64,000 nt of DNA, taken from the NCBI GenBank assembly GCA_019054805.1, contig JAHQIY010000002.1, positions 9,486,001 through 9,550,000 of the forward strand. Reading direction: 5' to 3'. The stretch is from Brachionus manjavacas. Its lineage: Eukaryota; Rotifera; Eurotatoria; Ploima; Brachionidae. The notes beneath the pieces were generated by a model. That model saw nothing but the letters and a program-made list of their open reading frames with translations. It did no database searches and was not told the origin of the DNA. A program made the translations under genes and the position numbers. This document shows positions 30,001 to 45,000 of the stretch, piece after piece (the stretch's first letter is position 1; every line of letters starts with the position of its first letter).

Positions 30001-33000
30001 TTCAAAAATCGCTTTCTGGTCCGATTCGAGATTCGAAGTCATACTCTCATTTTCTTCTTTTTTTTTCTATTATTCTTTTAGACGCTGATCTTTTGCTTTT
30101 AATTTTTCATTGTTTTCTTTCAGAACTAATTTTTATTTTAATATTGAAATAACATTGAATTAAAGAATGAAGTTAAATAGTTTTACTTGTTGATTTAATT
30201 GTCGACAAATTTTGTTTCTCAGTTTTATTCGCAAATTTGAGATCAGAAATTTGCTTTTCTTTGTCATCTAGTGCTAATTCATATTCCTTTAGCTTTTTAT
30301 CTTTGTCCTTAACTAAATCATCTATATGCTTAATCTCTTAAAATTAAAAATGATAATAAATAAAAAAATATTCAATTTTTCATCGAAAATTGATTATACT
30401 TTAGTTTTTTGACGTTCGTAATTTTTCACAAATCGCTTTCTGGTCCGATTCGAGATTCGAAGTCATACTCCTTTTCTTGTGCTTTTTGCTCTAATTCTTT
30501 TAGACGCTGATCTTTTGCTTTTAATTTTTCATTGTTTTCTTTCAGAACTAATATTTTATTTTAATATTGAAATGACATTGAATTAAAGAATGAAGTTAAA
30601 TAGTTTTACTTGTTGATTTAATTGTCGACAAATTTTGTTTCTCAGTTTTATTCGCAAATTTGAGATCAGAAATTTGCTTTTCTTTGTCATCTAGGAATAA
30701 TTCATATTCCTTTAGCTTTTTATCTTTGTCCTTAACTAAATCATCTATTTGCTTAATCTATTAAAAATAAAAATGATAATAAATAAAAAAATATTCAATA
30801 TTTCATCGAAAATTGACTATACCTAGATCTTTTGACGTTCGTAATTTTTCACAAATCGCTTTCTGGTCCGATTCGAGATTCGAAGTCATACTCTCATTTT
30901 CGCTTATTTTTTGCCATTAATTCTTTTAGAAGCTGATCTTTTGCTGCTAATTTTTCATTGTTTTCTTTCAGAACTAAATTTTTATTTTAATATTGAAATA
31001 ACATTGAATTAAAGAATGAAGTTAAATAGTTTTACTTGTTGATTTAATTGTCGACAAATTTTGTTTCTCAGTTTTATTCGCAAATTTGAGATCAGAAATT
31101 TGCTTTTCTTTGTCATCTAGTGCTAATTCATATTCCTTTAGCTTTTTATCTTTGTCCTTAACTAAATCATCTATATGCTTAATCTCTTAAAATTAAAAAT
31201 GATAAGAAATAAAAAAATATTCAATTTTTCATCGAAAATTGATTATACTTTAGTTTTTTGACGTTCGTAATTTTTCACAAATCGCTTTCTGGTCCGATTC
31301 GAGATTCGAAGTCATACTCTCCTTTTCTTGTGCTTTTTGCTCTAATTCTTTTAGAAGCTGATCTTTTGCTTTTAATTTTTCATTGTTTTCTTTCAGAACT
31401 AATATTTTATTTTAATATTGAAATAAAATTGAATTAAAGAATGAAGTTAAATAGTTTTACTTGTTGATTTAATTGTCGACAAATTTTGTTTCTCAGTTTT
31501 ATTCGCAAATTTGAGATCAGAAATTTGCTTTTCTTTGTCATCTAGTGCTAATTCATATTCCTTTAGCTTTTTATCTTTGTCCTTAACTAAATCATCTTTA
31601 TGCTTAATCTCTTAAAATTAAAAATGATAAGAAATAAAAAAATATTCAATATTTCATCGAAAATTGATTATAACTTTAGTTTTTTGACGTTCGTAATTTT
31701 TCAAAGATCGCTTTCTGGTCCGATTCGAGATTCGAAGTCATACTCTCATTTTCTTGTGCTTTTTGCTCTAATTCTTTTAGACGCTGATCTTTTGCTTTTA
31801 ATTTTTCATTGTTTTCTTTCAGAACTAATATTTTATTTTAATATTGAAATAAAATTGAATTAAAGAATGAAGTTAAATAGTTTTACTTGTTGATTTAATT
31901 GTCGACAAATTTTGTTTCTCAGTTTTATTCGCAAATTTGAGATCAGAAATTTGCTTTTCTTTGTCATCTAGTGCTAATTCATATTCCTTTAGCTTTTTAT
32001 CTTTGTCCTTAACTAAATCATCTATATGCTTAATCTCTTAAAATTAAAAATGATAATAAATAAAAAAATATTCAATTTTTCATCGAAAATTGATTATAAC
32101 TTTAGTTTTTTGACGTTCGTAATTTTTCACAAATCGCTTTCTGGTCCGATTCGAGATTCGAAGTCATACTCTCCTTTTCTTGTGCTTTTTGCTCTAATTC
32201 TTTTAGACGCTGATCTTTTGCTTTTAATTTTTCATTGTTTTCTTTCAGAACTAATATTTTATTTTAATATTGAAATGACATTGAATTAAAGAATGAAGTT
32301 AAATAGTTTTACTTGTTGATTTAATTGTCGACAAATTTTGTTTCTTAGTTTTATTCGCAAATTTGAGATCAGAAATTTGCTTTTCTTTGTCATCTAGTGC
32401 TAATTCATATTCCTTTAGCTTTTTATCTTTGTCCTTAACTAAATCATCTATATGCTTAATCTCTTAAAAATAAAAATGATAATAAATAAAAAAATATTCA
32501 ATATTTCATCGAAAATTGATTATACTTTAGTTTTTTGACGTTCGTAATTTTTCAAAAATCGCTTTCTGGTCCGATTCGAGATTCGAAGTCATACTCTCCT
32601 TTTCTTGTGCTTTTTGCTCGAATTCTTTTAGACGCTGATCTTTTGCTTTTAATTTTCATTGTTTTCTTTCAGAACTAATATTTTATTTTAATATTGAAAT
32701 GACATTGAATTAAAGAATGAAGTTAAATAGTTTTACTTGTTGATTTAATTGTCGACAAATTTTGTTTCTCAGTTTTATTCGCAAATTTGAGATCAGAAAT
32801 TTGCTTTTCTTTGTCATCTAGTGCTAATTCATATTCCTTTAGCTTTTTATCTTTGTCCTTAACTAAATCATCTATATGCTTAATCTCTTAAAATTAAAAA
32901 TGATAAGAAATAAAAAAATATTCAATTTTTCATCGAAAATTGATTATACTTTAGTTTTTTGACGTTCGTAATTTTTCACAAATCGCTTTCTGGTCCGATT

Positions 33001-36000
33001 CGAGATTCGAAGTCATACTCTCTTTTTCTTGTGCTTTTTGCTCTAATTCTTTTAGACGCTGATCTTTTGCTTTTAATTTTTCATTGTTTTCTTTCAGAAC
33101 TAATATTTTATTTTAATATTGAAATAACATTGAATTAAAGAATGAAGTTAAATAGTTTTACTTGTTGATTTAATTGTCGACAAATTTTGTTTCTCAGTTT
33201 TATTCGCAAATTTGAGATCAGAAATTTGCTTTTCTTTGTCATCTAGTGCTAATTCATATTCCTTTAGCTTTTTATCTTTGTCCTTAACTAAATCATCTAT
33301 ATGCTTAATCTCTTAAAATTAAAAATGATAATAAATAAAAAAATATTCAATTTTTCATCGAAAATTGATTATACTTTAGTTTTTTGACGTTCGTAATTTT
33401 TCACAAATCGCTTTCTGGTCCGATTCGAGATTCGAAGTCATACTCTCTTTTTCTTGTGCTTTTTGCTCTAATTCTTTTAGACGCTGATCTTTTGCTTTTA
33501 ATTTTTCATTGTTTTCTTTCAGAACTAATATTTTATTTTAATATTGAAATGACATTGAATTAAAGAATGAAGTTAAATAGTTTTACTTGTTGATTTAATT
33601 GTCGACAAATTTTGTTTCTCAGTTTTATTCGCAAATTTGAGATCAGAAATTTGCTTTTCTTTGTCATCTAGTGCTTATTCATATTCCTTTAGCTTTTAAT
33701 CTTTGTCCTTAACTAAATCATCTATTTGCTTAATCTCTTAAAAATAAAAATGATAAAAAATAAAAAAATATTCAATATTTCATCGAAAATTGATTATACC
33801 TAGATCATTTGACGTTCGTAATTTTTCAAAAATCGCTTTCTGTTCCTGTTCGAGATTCGACGTCATGCTCTCATTTTCGTTTATTTTTTTGCTCTAATTC
33901 TTTTAGAAGCTGATCTTTTGCTGCTAATTTTTCAGTGTTTTCTTTCAGAACTAAATTTTTATTTTAATATTGAAATAACATTGAATTAAAGAATGAAGTT
34001 AAATAGTTTTACTTGTTGATTTAATTGTCGACAAATTTTGTTTCTCAGTTTTATTCGCAAATTTGAGATCAGAAATTTGCTTTTCTTTGTCATCTAGTGC
34101 TAATTCATATTCCTTTAGCTTTTTATCTTTGTCCTTAACTAAATCATCTATATGCTTAATCTCTTAAAATTAAAAATGATAAGAAATAAAAAAATATTCA
34201 ATTTTTCATCGAAAATTGATTATACTTTAGTTTTTTGACGTTCGTAATTTTTCACAAATCGCTTTCTGGTCCGATTCGAGATTCGAAGTCATACTCTCCT
34301 TTTCTTGTGCTTTTTGCTCTAATTCTTTTAGACGCTGATCTTTTGCTTTTAATTTTTCATTGTTTTCTTTCAGAACTAATATTTTATTTTAATATTGAAA
34401 TGACATTGAATTAAAGAATGAAGTTAAATAGTTTTACTTGTTGATTTAATTGTCGACAAATTTTGTTTCTCAGTTTTATTCGCAAATTTGAGATCAGAAA
34501 TTTGCTTTTCTTTGTCATCTAGTGCTAATTCATATTCCTTTAGCTTTTTATCTTTGTCCTTAACTAAATCATCTATATGCTTAATCTCTTAAAATAAAAA
34601 TGATAATAAATAAAAAAATATTCAATATTTCATCGAAAATTGATTATACTTTAGTTTTTGACGTTCGTAATTTTTCACAAATCGCTTTCTGGTCCGATTC
34701 GAGATTCGAAGTCATACTCTCATTTTCTTGTGCTTTTTGCTCTAATTCTTTTAGACGCTGATCTTTTGCTTTTAATTTTTGATTGTTTATTTTTTCAGAA
34801 CTAATTTTTTATTTTAATATTGAAATAACATTGAATTAAAGAATGAAGTTAAATAGTTTTACTTGTTGATTTAATTGTCGACAAATTTTGTTTCTCAGTT
34901 TTATTCGCAAATTTGAGATCAGAAATTTGCTTTTCTTTGTCATCTAGTAATAATTCATATTCCTTTAGCTTTTTATCTTTGTCCTTAACTAAATCATCTT
35001 TTTGCTTAATCTATTAAAAATAAAAATGATAATAAATAAAAAAATATCCAATATTTCATCGAAAATTGATTATACCTTGATCTTTTGACGTTCGTAATTT
35101 TTCAATACTCGCTTTCTGGTCCGATTCGAGATTCGAAGTCATACTCTCATTTTCTTCTTTTTTTTGCTCTAATTCTTTTAGACGCTTATCTTTGTCTTTT
35201 AATTTTTCATTGTTTTCTTTATGAACTAATTTTTATTTTAATATTGAAATAACATTGAATTAAAGAATGAAGTTAAATAGTTTTACTTGTTGATTTAATT
35301 GTCGACAAATTTTGTTTCTCAGTTTTATTCGCAAATTTGAGATCAGAAATTTGCTTTTCTTTGTCATCTAGTGCTAATTCATATTCCTTTAGCTTTTTAT
35401 CTTTGTCCTTAACTAAATCATCTATATGCTTAATCTCTTAAAATTAAAAATGATAAGAAATAAAAAAATATTCAATTTTTCATCGAAAATTGATTATACT
35501 TTGATCTTTTGACGTTCGTAATTTTTCACAAATCGCTTTCTGGTCCGATTCGAGATTCGAAGTCATACTCTCTTTTTCTTGTGCTTTTTGCTCTAATTCT
35601 TTTAGACGCTGATCTTTTGCTTTTAATTTTTCATTGTTTTCTTTCAGAACTAATTTTTTATTTTAATATTGAAATAACATTGAATTAAAGAATGAAGTTA
35701 AATAGTTTTACTTGTTGATTTAATTGTCGACAAATTTTGTTTCTCAGTTTTATTCGCAAATTTGAGATCAGAAATTTGCTTTTCTTTGTCATTTAGTAAT
35801 AATTCATATTCCTTTAGCTTTTTATCTTTGTCCTTAAGCAAATCATCTTTATGCTTAATCTCTTAAAAATAAAAATGATAATAAATAAAAAAATATTCAA
35901 TATTTTATTGAAAATTGATTTTACCTAGATCTTTTGACGTTCGTAATTTTCCACAAATCGCTTTCTGGTCCGATACGAGATTCGAAGTCATACTCTCATT

Positions 36001-39000
36001 TTCTTATACTTTTTGCTTTGATTCTTTTAGACGCTGATCTTTTGCTTTTAATTTTTCAATGTTTTCTTTCAGAACTAATTTTTTATTTAAATATATATAT
36101 AAAATTGAATAAAAGAATGAAGTTAAATAGTTTTACTTGTTGATTTAATTGTCGACAAATTTTGTTTCCTAGTTTAATTCGCAAATTTGAAATCAGAAAT
36201 TTGCTTTTCTTTGTCATCTAGTGCTAAATCATATTCCTTTAGCTTTTTATCTTTGTCCTTAAGCTTTTTATCCTTGTCCTTAACTAAATCATCTTTATGC
36301 TTAATCTCTTAAAAATAAAAATGATAATAAATAAAAAAAATATCCAATATTTCATCGAAAATTGATTATACTTTGATCTTTTGACGTTCGTAATTTTTAA
36401 CAAATCGCCTTCTGGTCCGATTCGAGATTCGAAGTCATACTCTCATTTTCTTATTCTTTTTGCTCTAATTCTTTAAGACGCTGATCTTTTGCTTTTAATT
36501 TTTCATTGTTTTCTTTCAGAACTAATTTTTTATTTTAATATTAAAATAACATTGAATTAAAGAATGAAGTTAAATAGTTTTACTTGTTGATTTAATTGTC
36601 GACAAATTTTGTTTCCTAGTTTAATTCGCAAATTTGAGATCAGAAATTCGCTTGTCTTTGTCATCTAGTGCTTATTCATATTCCTTTAGCTTTTTATCTT
36701 TGTCCTTAAGCCTTTTATCCTTGTCCTTAAGCAAATAATCTTTTTGCTTAATCTATTGAAAATAAAAATGATAATAAATAAAAAAATATTCAATATTTCA
36801 TCGAAAATTGATTATACCTAGATCTTTTGACGTTCGAAATTCTTCATTGTTTTCTTTCAGAACTAATTTTTTATTTTAATATTGAAATAACATTGAATTA
36901 AAGAATGAAGTTAAATAGTTTTACTTGTTGATTTAATTGTCGACAAATTTGGTTTCACAGTTTTATTCGCAAATTTGAGATCAGAAATTTGCTTTTCTTT
37001 GTCATCTAGTGCTAAATCATATTCCTTTAGCTTTTTATCTTTGTCCTTAAGCTTTTTATCCTTGTCCTTAAGCAAATAATCTTTATGCTTAATCTCTTAA
37101 AAATAAAAATGATAATAAATAAAAAAATATCTAATATTTCATCGAAAATTGATTATACTTTGATCTTTTGACGTTCGTAATTTTTCACAAATCGCTTTCT
37201 GGTCCGATTCGATATTCGAAGTCATACTCTCATTTTCTTAAATTTTTTGCTCTAATTCTTTTAGACGCTGATCTATTGCTTTTAATTTTTCATTGTTTTC
37301 TTTCAGAACTAATTTTGTTTTTTAAATATTCATAAAAATTTGGATTAAAGAATGAAGTGAAATAGTTTTACTTCTTGATTTAATTTTCGACAAATTTTGT
37401 TTCTCAGTTTAATTCCTAAATTTAAGATCAGAAATAAGCTTTTTTGGTCATCGAGTGCTGAATCATTTTCCTTCAGCTTTTTATCTTTGTCCATTAAGCA
37501 AATCATCTTTATCCTTGATCTCTTAAGCAAATAATGATGATAAATAAAAAAATTCAATCTTTTCATCGAAAATTGATTATACTGATCTTTTGACGTTCGT
37601 AATTTTTCAATATCTGGTCCGATTCGAGATTCGAAGTCATACTCTCATTTTCTTTATTTTTGCTCTAATTCTTTTAGACGCTGATCTTTTGCTTTTAATT
37701 TTTCATTGTTTTCTTTCAGAACTAATTTTTTATTTAATATTGAAATAAATTGAATTAAAGAATGAAGTTAAATAGTTTTACTTGTTGATTTAATTGTCGA
37801 CAAATTTTGTTTCTCAGTTTTATTCGCAAATTTGAGATCAGAAATTTTTTTTTCTTTGTCATCTAGTGCTAATTCATATTCCTTTAGCTTTTTATCTTTG
37901 TCCTTAAGCAAATCATCTTTATGCTTAATCTCTTAAAAATAAAAATGATAAAAAATAAAAAAATATTCAATATTTCATCGAAAATTGATTATACTTTGAT
38001 CTTTTGACGTTCGTAATTTTTCAAAAATCGCTTTCTGGTCCGATTCGAGATTCGAAGTCATACTCTCATTTTCTTCTTTTTTCTGCCATTATTCTTTTAG
38101 ACGCTAATCTTTGTTTTTTAATTTTTCATTGTTTTCTTTCATGAATAATTTTTTATTTAAATATTTATTTAAAATTGAATTAAAGAATGAAGTTAAATAG
38201 TTTTAATTATTGATTTAATTGTCGACAAATTTTGTTTCTCAGTTTTATTCGCAAATTTGAGATCAGAAATTTGCTTTTCTTTGTCATCTAGTGCTAATTC
38301 ATATTCCTTTAGCTTTTTATCTTTGTCCTTAAGCAAATCATCTTTATGCTTAATCTCTTAAAAATAAAAATGATAATAAATAAAAAAATATTCAATATTT
38401 CATCGAAAATTGATTATACCTTGATCTTTTGAAGTTCGTAATTTTTCCAAGATCGCTTTCTGGTCCGATTCGAGATTCGACAACATATTCTCATTTTTTT
38501 TATTTTTTGCTCTAATTCTTTTAGAAGCTGATTTTCGCTGTTGATTTTTCATTGTTTTCTTTCAGAACTAATTTTTATTTTAATATTGAAATAACATTGA
38601 ATTAAAGAATGAAGTTAAATAGTTTTACTTGTTGATTTAATTGTCGACAAATTTTGTTTCTCAGTTTTATTCGCAAATTTGAGATCAGAAATTTGCTTTT
38701 CTTTGTCATCTAGTGCTAATTCATATTCCTTTAGCTTTTTATCTTTGTCCTTAACTAAATCATCTTTATGCTTAATCTCTTAAAAATAAAAATGATAAAA
38801 AATAAAAAAATATTCAATATTTCATTGAAAATTGATTTTACCTTGATCTTTTGACGTTCTTAATTTTTCACAAATCGCTTTCTGGTCCGATTCGAGATTC
38901 GAAGTCATACTCTCATTTTCTTCTTTTTTTTTCTATAATTCTTTTAGACGCTGATCTTTTGCTTTTAATTTTTCATTGTTTTCTTTCAGAACTAATTTTT

Positions 39001-42000
39001 TATTTTAATATTGAAATAACATTGAATTAAAGAATGAAGTTAAATAGTTTTACTTGTTGATTTAATTGTCGACAAATTTTGTTTCTCAGTTTTATTCGCA
39101 AATTTGAGATCAGAAATTTGCTTTTCTTTGTCATCTAGTGCTAATTCATATTCCTTTAGCTTTTTATCTTTGTCCTTAAGCAAATCATCTTTATGCTTAA
39201 TCTCTTAAAAATAAAAATGATAATAAATAAAAAAATATTCAATATTTCATTGAAAATTGATTATACCTAGATCTTTTGACGTTCGTAATTTTCACAAATC
39301 GCTTTCTGGTCCGATTCGAGATTCGAAGTCATACTCTCATTTTCTTATACTTTTTGCTTTAATTCTTTTAGACGCTGATCTTTTGCTTTTAATTTTTCAT
39401 TGTTTTCTTTCAGAACTAATTTTTTATTTAAATATATATATAAAATTGAATTAAAGAATGAAGTTAAATAGTTTTACTTGTTGATTTAATTGTCGACAAA
39501 TTTTGTTTCCTAGTTTAATTCGCAAATTTGAAATCAGAAATTTGCTTTTCTTTGTCATCTAGTGCTAAATCATATTCCTTTAGCTTTTTATCTTTGTCCT
39601 TAAGCTTTTTATCCTTGTCCTTAACTAAATCATCTTTATGCTTAATCTCTTAAAAATAAAAATGATAATAAATAAAAAAAATATTCAATATTTCATCGAA
39701 AATTGATTATACTTTGATCTTTTGACGTTCGTAATTTTTAACAAATCGCCTTCTGGTCCGATTCGAGATTCGAAGTCATACTCTCATTTTCTTATTCTTT
39801 TTGCTCTAATTCTTTAAGACGCTGATCTTTTGCTTTTAATTTTTCATTGTTTTCTTTCAGAACTAATTTTTTATTTTAATATTAAAATAACATTGAATTA
39901 AAGAATGAAGTTAAATAGTTTTACTTGTTGATTTAATTGTCGACAAATTTTGTTTCTAGTTTAATTCGCAAATTTGAGATCAGAAATTCGCTTGTCTTTG
40001 TCATCTAGTGCTTATTCATATTCCTTTAGCTTTTTATCTTTGTCCTTAAGCCTTTTATCCTTGTCCTTAAGCAAATAATCTATTTGCTTAATCTATTAAA
40101 AATAAAAATGATAATAAATAAAAAAATATTCAATATTTCATCGAAAATTGACTATACCTAGATCTTTTGACGTTCGTAATTTTTCAGTGTTTTCTTTCAG
40201 AACTAAATTTTTATTTTAATATTGAAATAACATTGAATTAAAGAATGAAGTTAAATAGTTTTACTTGTTGATTTAATTGTCGACAAATTTTGTTTCTCAG
40301 TTTTATTCGCAAATTTGAGATCAGAAATTTGCTTTTCTTTGTCATCTAGTGCTAAATCATATTCCTTTAGCTTTTTATCTTTGTCCTTAAGCTTTTTATC
40401 CTTGTCCTTAAGCAAATAATCTTTATGCTTAATCTCTTAAAAATAAAAATGATAATAAATAAAAAAATATCTAATATTTCATCGAAAATTGATTATACTT
40501 TGATCTTTTGACGTTCGTAATTTTTCAAAAATCGCTTTCTGGTCCGATTCGAGATTCGAAGTCATACTCTCATTTTCTTCTTTTTTTTGCTCTAATTCTT
40601 TTAGACGCTTATCTTTGTCTTTTAATTTTTCATTGTTTTCTTTCAGAACTAATTTTTTATTTAAATTTGTATAAAAAATTGAATTAAAGAATGAAGTTAA
40701 ATAGTTTTACTTTTTGATTTAATTGTCGACAAATTTTGTTTCTTAGTTTTATTCGCAAATTTGAGATCAGAAATTTGCTTTTCTTTGTCATCTAGTGCTA
40801 AATCATATTCCTTTAGCTTTTTATCTTTGTCCATAAGCTTTTTATCCTTGTCCTTAAGCAAATAATCTTTATGCTTAATCTCTTAAAAATAAAAATGATA
40901 AAAAATAAAAAAATATTCAATATTTCATCGAAAATTGATTATACCTAGATCTTTTGACGTTCGAAATTCTTCATTGTTTTCTTTCAGAACTAATTTTTTA
41001 TTTTAATATTGAAATAACATTGAATTAAAGAATGAAGTTAAATAGTTTTACTTGTTGATTTAATTGTCGACAAATTTTGTTTCCTAGTTTAATTCGCAAA
41101 TTTGAGATCAGAAATTTGCTTTTCTTTGTCATCTAGTGCTAAATCATATTCCTTTAGCTTTTTATCTTTGTCCTTAAGCTTTTTATCCTTGTCCTTAAGC
41201 AAATAATCTTTATGCTTAATCTCTTAAAAATAAAAATGATAATAAATAAAAAAATATCCAATATTTCATCGAAAATTGATTATACTTTGATCTTTTGACG
41301 TTCGTAATTTTTCACAAATCGCTTTCTGGTCCGATTCGAGATTCGAAGTCATACTCTCATTTACTTAAACTTTTTGCTCTAATTCTTTTAGACGCTGATC
41401 TTTTGCTTTTAATTTTTCATTGTTTTCTTTCAGAACTAATTTTTTATTTAAATATATATATAAAATTGAATTAAAGAATGAAGTTAAATAGTTTTACTTG
41501 TTGATTTAATTGTCGACAAATTTTGTTTCCTAGTTTAATTCTCAAATTTGAATTCAGAAATTTGCTTTTCTTTGTCATCTAGTGCTAAATCATATTCCTT
41601 TAGCTTTTTATCTTTGTCCTTAAGCTTTTTATCCTTGTCCTTAAGCAAATAATCTTTATGCTTAATCTCTTAAAAATAAAAATGATAATAAATAAAAAAA
41701 TATTCAATATTTCATCGAAAATTGATTATACCTAGATCTTTTGACGTTCGAAATTCTTCATTGTTTTCTTTCAGAACTAATTTTTTATTTTAATATTGAA
41801 ATAACATTGAATTAAAGAATGAAGTTAAATAGTTTTACTTGTTGATTTAATTGTCGACAAATTTTGTTTCCTAGTTTAATTCGCAAATTTGAGATCAGAA
41901 ATTTGCTTTTCTTTGTCATCTAGTGCTAAATCATATTCCTTTAGCTTTTTATCTTTGTCCTTAAGCTTTTTATCCTTGTCCTTAAGCAAATAATCTTTAT

Positions 42001-45000
42001 GCTTAATCTCTTAAAAATAAAAATGATAAAAAATAAAAAAATATTCAATATTTCATCGAAAATTGATTATACTTTGATCTTTTGACGTTCGTAGTTTTTC
42101 ACAAATCGCTTTCTGGTCCGATTCGAGATTCGAAGTCATACTCTCATTTTCTTATACTTTTTGCTCTAATTCTTTTAGACGCTGATCTTTTGCTTTTAAT
42201 TTTTCATTGTTTTCTTTCAGAACTAATTTTTTATTTTAATATTGAAATAACATTGAATTAAAGAATGAAGTTAAATAGTTTTACTTGTTGATTTAATTGT
42301 CGACAAATTTTGTTTCCTAGTTTAATTCGCAAATTTGAAATCAGAAATTTGTTTTTCTTTGTCATCTAGTGCTTATTCATATTCCTTTAGCTTTTTATCT
42401 TTGTCCTTAAGCTTTTTATCCTTGTCCTTAAGCAAATAATCTTTATGCTTAATCTCTTAAAAATAAAAATGATAATAAATAAAAAAATATTCAATATTTC
42501 ATCGAAAATTGATTATACCTAGATCTTTTGACGTTCGAAATTTTTCATTGTTTTCTTTCAGAACTAATTCTTTATTTTAATATTGAAATAACATTGAATT
42601 AAAGAATGAAGTTAAATAGTTTTACTTGTTGATTTAATTGTCGACAAATTTTGTTTCCTAGTTTAATTCGCAAATTTGAGATCAGAAATTCGCTTGTCTT
42701 TGTCATCTAGTGCTTATTCATATTCCTTTAGCTTTTTATCTTTGTCCTTAAGCTTTTTATCCTTGTCCTTAAGCAAATAATCTTTTTGCTTAATCTATTA
42801 AAAATAAAAATGATAATAAATAAAAAAATATTCAATATTTCATCGAAAATTGATTATACCTAGATCTTTTGACGTTCGAAATTCTTCATTGTTTTCTTTC
42901 AGAACTAATTTTTTATTTTAATATTGAAATAACATTGAATTAAAGAATGAAGTTAAATAGTTTTACTTGTTGATTTAATTGTCGACAAATTTTGTTTCCT
43001 AGTTTAATTCGCAAATTTGAGATCAGAAATTTGCTTTTCTTTGTCATCTAGTGCTAAATCATATTCCTTTAGCTTTTTATCTTTGTCCTTAAGCTTTTTA
43101 TCCTTGTCCTTAAGCAAATAATCTTTATGCTTAATCTATTTAAAATAAAAATGATAATAAATAAAAAAATATCCAATATTTCATCGAAAATTGATTATAC
43201 TTTGATCTTTTGACGTTCGTAATTTTTCACAAATCGCTTTCTGGTCCGATTCGAGATTCGAAGTCATACTCTCATTTTCTTAAACTTTTTGCTCTAATTC
43301 TTTTAGACGCTGATCTTTTGCTTTTAATTTTTCATTGTTTTCTTTCAGAACTAATTTTTTATTTAAATATATATATAAAATTGAATTAAAGAATGAAGTT
43401 AAATAGTTTTACTTGTTGATTTAATTGTCGACAAATTTTGTTTCCTAGTTTAATTCGCAAATTTGAGATCAGAAATTCGCTTGTCTTTGTCATCTAGTGC
43501 TTATTCATATTCCTTTAGCTTTTTATCTTTGTCCTTAAGCTTTTTATCCTTGTCCTTAAGCAAATAATCTTTTTGCTTAATCTATTAAAAATAAAAATGA
43601 TAATAAATAAAAAAATATTCAATATTTCATCGAAAATTGATTATACCTAGATCTTTTGACGTTCGAAATTTTTCAGTGTTTTCTTTCAGAACTAATTTTT
43701 ATTTTAATATTGAAATAACATTGAATTAAAGAATGAAGTTAAATAGTTTTACTTGTTGATTTAATTGTCGACAAATTTTGTTTCCTAGTTTAATTCGCAA
43801 ATTTGAGATCAGAAATTCGCTTGTCTTTGTCATCTAGTGCTTATTCATATTCCTTTAGCTTTTTATCTTTGTCCTTAAGCTTTTTATCCTTGTCCTTAAG
43901 CAAATAATCTTTTTGCTTAATCTATTAAAAATAAAAATGATAATAAATAAAAAAATATTCAATATTTCATCGAAAATTGATTATACCTAGATCTTTTGAC
44001 GTTCGAAATTCTTCATTGTTTTCTTTCAGAACTAATTTTTTATTTTAATATTGAAATAACATTGAATTAAAGAATGAAGTTAAATAGTTTTACTTGTTGA
44101 TTTAATTGTCGACAAATTTGGTTTCACAGTTTTATTCGCAAATTTGAGATCAGAAATTTGCTTTTCTTTGTCATCTAGTGCTAAATCATATTCCTTTAGC
44201 TTTTTATCTTTGTCCTTAAGCTTTTTATCCTTGTCCTTAAGCAAATAATCTTTATGCTTAATCTCTTAAAAATAAAAATGATAATAAATAAAAAAATATC
44301 CAATATTTCATCGAAAATTGATTATACTTTGATCTTTTGACGTTCGTAATTTTTCACAAATCGCTTTCTGGTCCGATTCGAGATTCGAAGTCATTCTCTC
44401 ATTTTCTTAAACTTTTTGCTCTAATTCTTTTAGACGCTGATCTTTTGCTTTTAATTTTTCATTGTTTTCTTTCAGAACTAATTTTTTATTTAAATATATA
44501 TATAAAATTGAATTAAAGAATGAAGTTAAATAGTTTTACTTGTTGATTTAATTGTCGACAAATTTTGTTTCCTAGTTTAATTCGCAAATTTGAGATCAGA
44601 AATTCGCTTGTCTTTGTCATCTAGTGCTTATTCATATTCCTTTAGCTTTTTATCTTTGTCCTTAAGCTTTTTATCCTTGTCCTTAAGCAAATAATCATTT
44701 TGCTTAATCTATTAAAAATAAAAATGATAATAAATAAAAAAATATTCAATATTTCATCGAAAATTGATTATACCTAGATCTTTTGACGTTCGAAATTCTT
44801 CATTGTTTTCTTTCAGAACTAATTTTTTATTTTAATATTGAAATAACATTGAATTAAAGAATGAAGTTAAATAGTTTTACTTGTTGATTTAATTGTCGAC
44901 AAATTTTGTTTCCTAGTTTAATTCGCAAATTTGAGATCAGAAATTTGCTTTTCTTTGTCATCTAGTGCTAAATCATATTCCTTTAGCTTTTTATCTTTGT

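Larger units (their letters stand above)
22500..36230. repeat. Middle domain: homogenised 425-bp units
   Basis: About 33 units are more alike, especially across exon A and intron 1. Codon 35 of exon B is now TCG (Ser) instead of TAG. Codon 24 is frequently CAA (Gln), giving the Ala-Gln-Glu-Asn block that reads as TAA in the right-hand domain. The 21-nt heptad duplication is not seen here. The left edge carries the first two mini-exon units (22.56 and 22.88 kb). The sharp fall in diversity compared with the left domain suggests recent local expansion or gene conversion. Confidence 0.82.
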
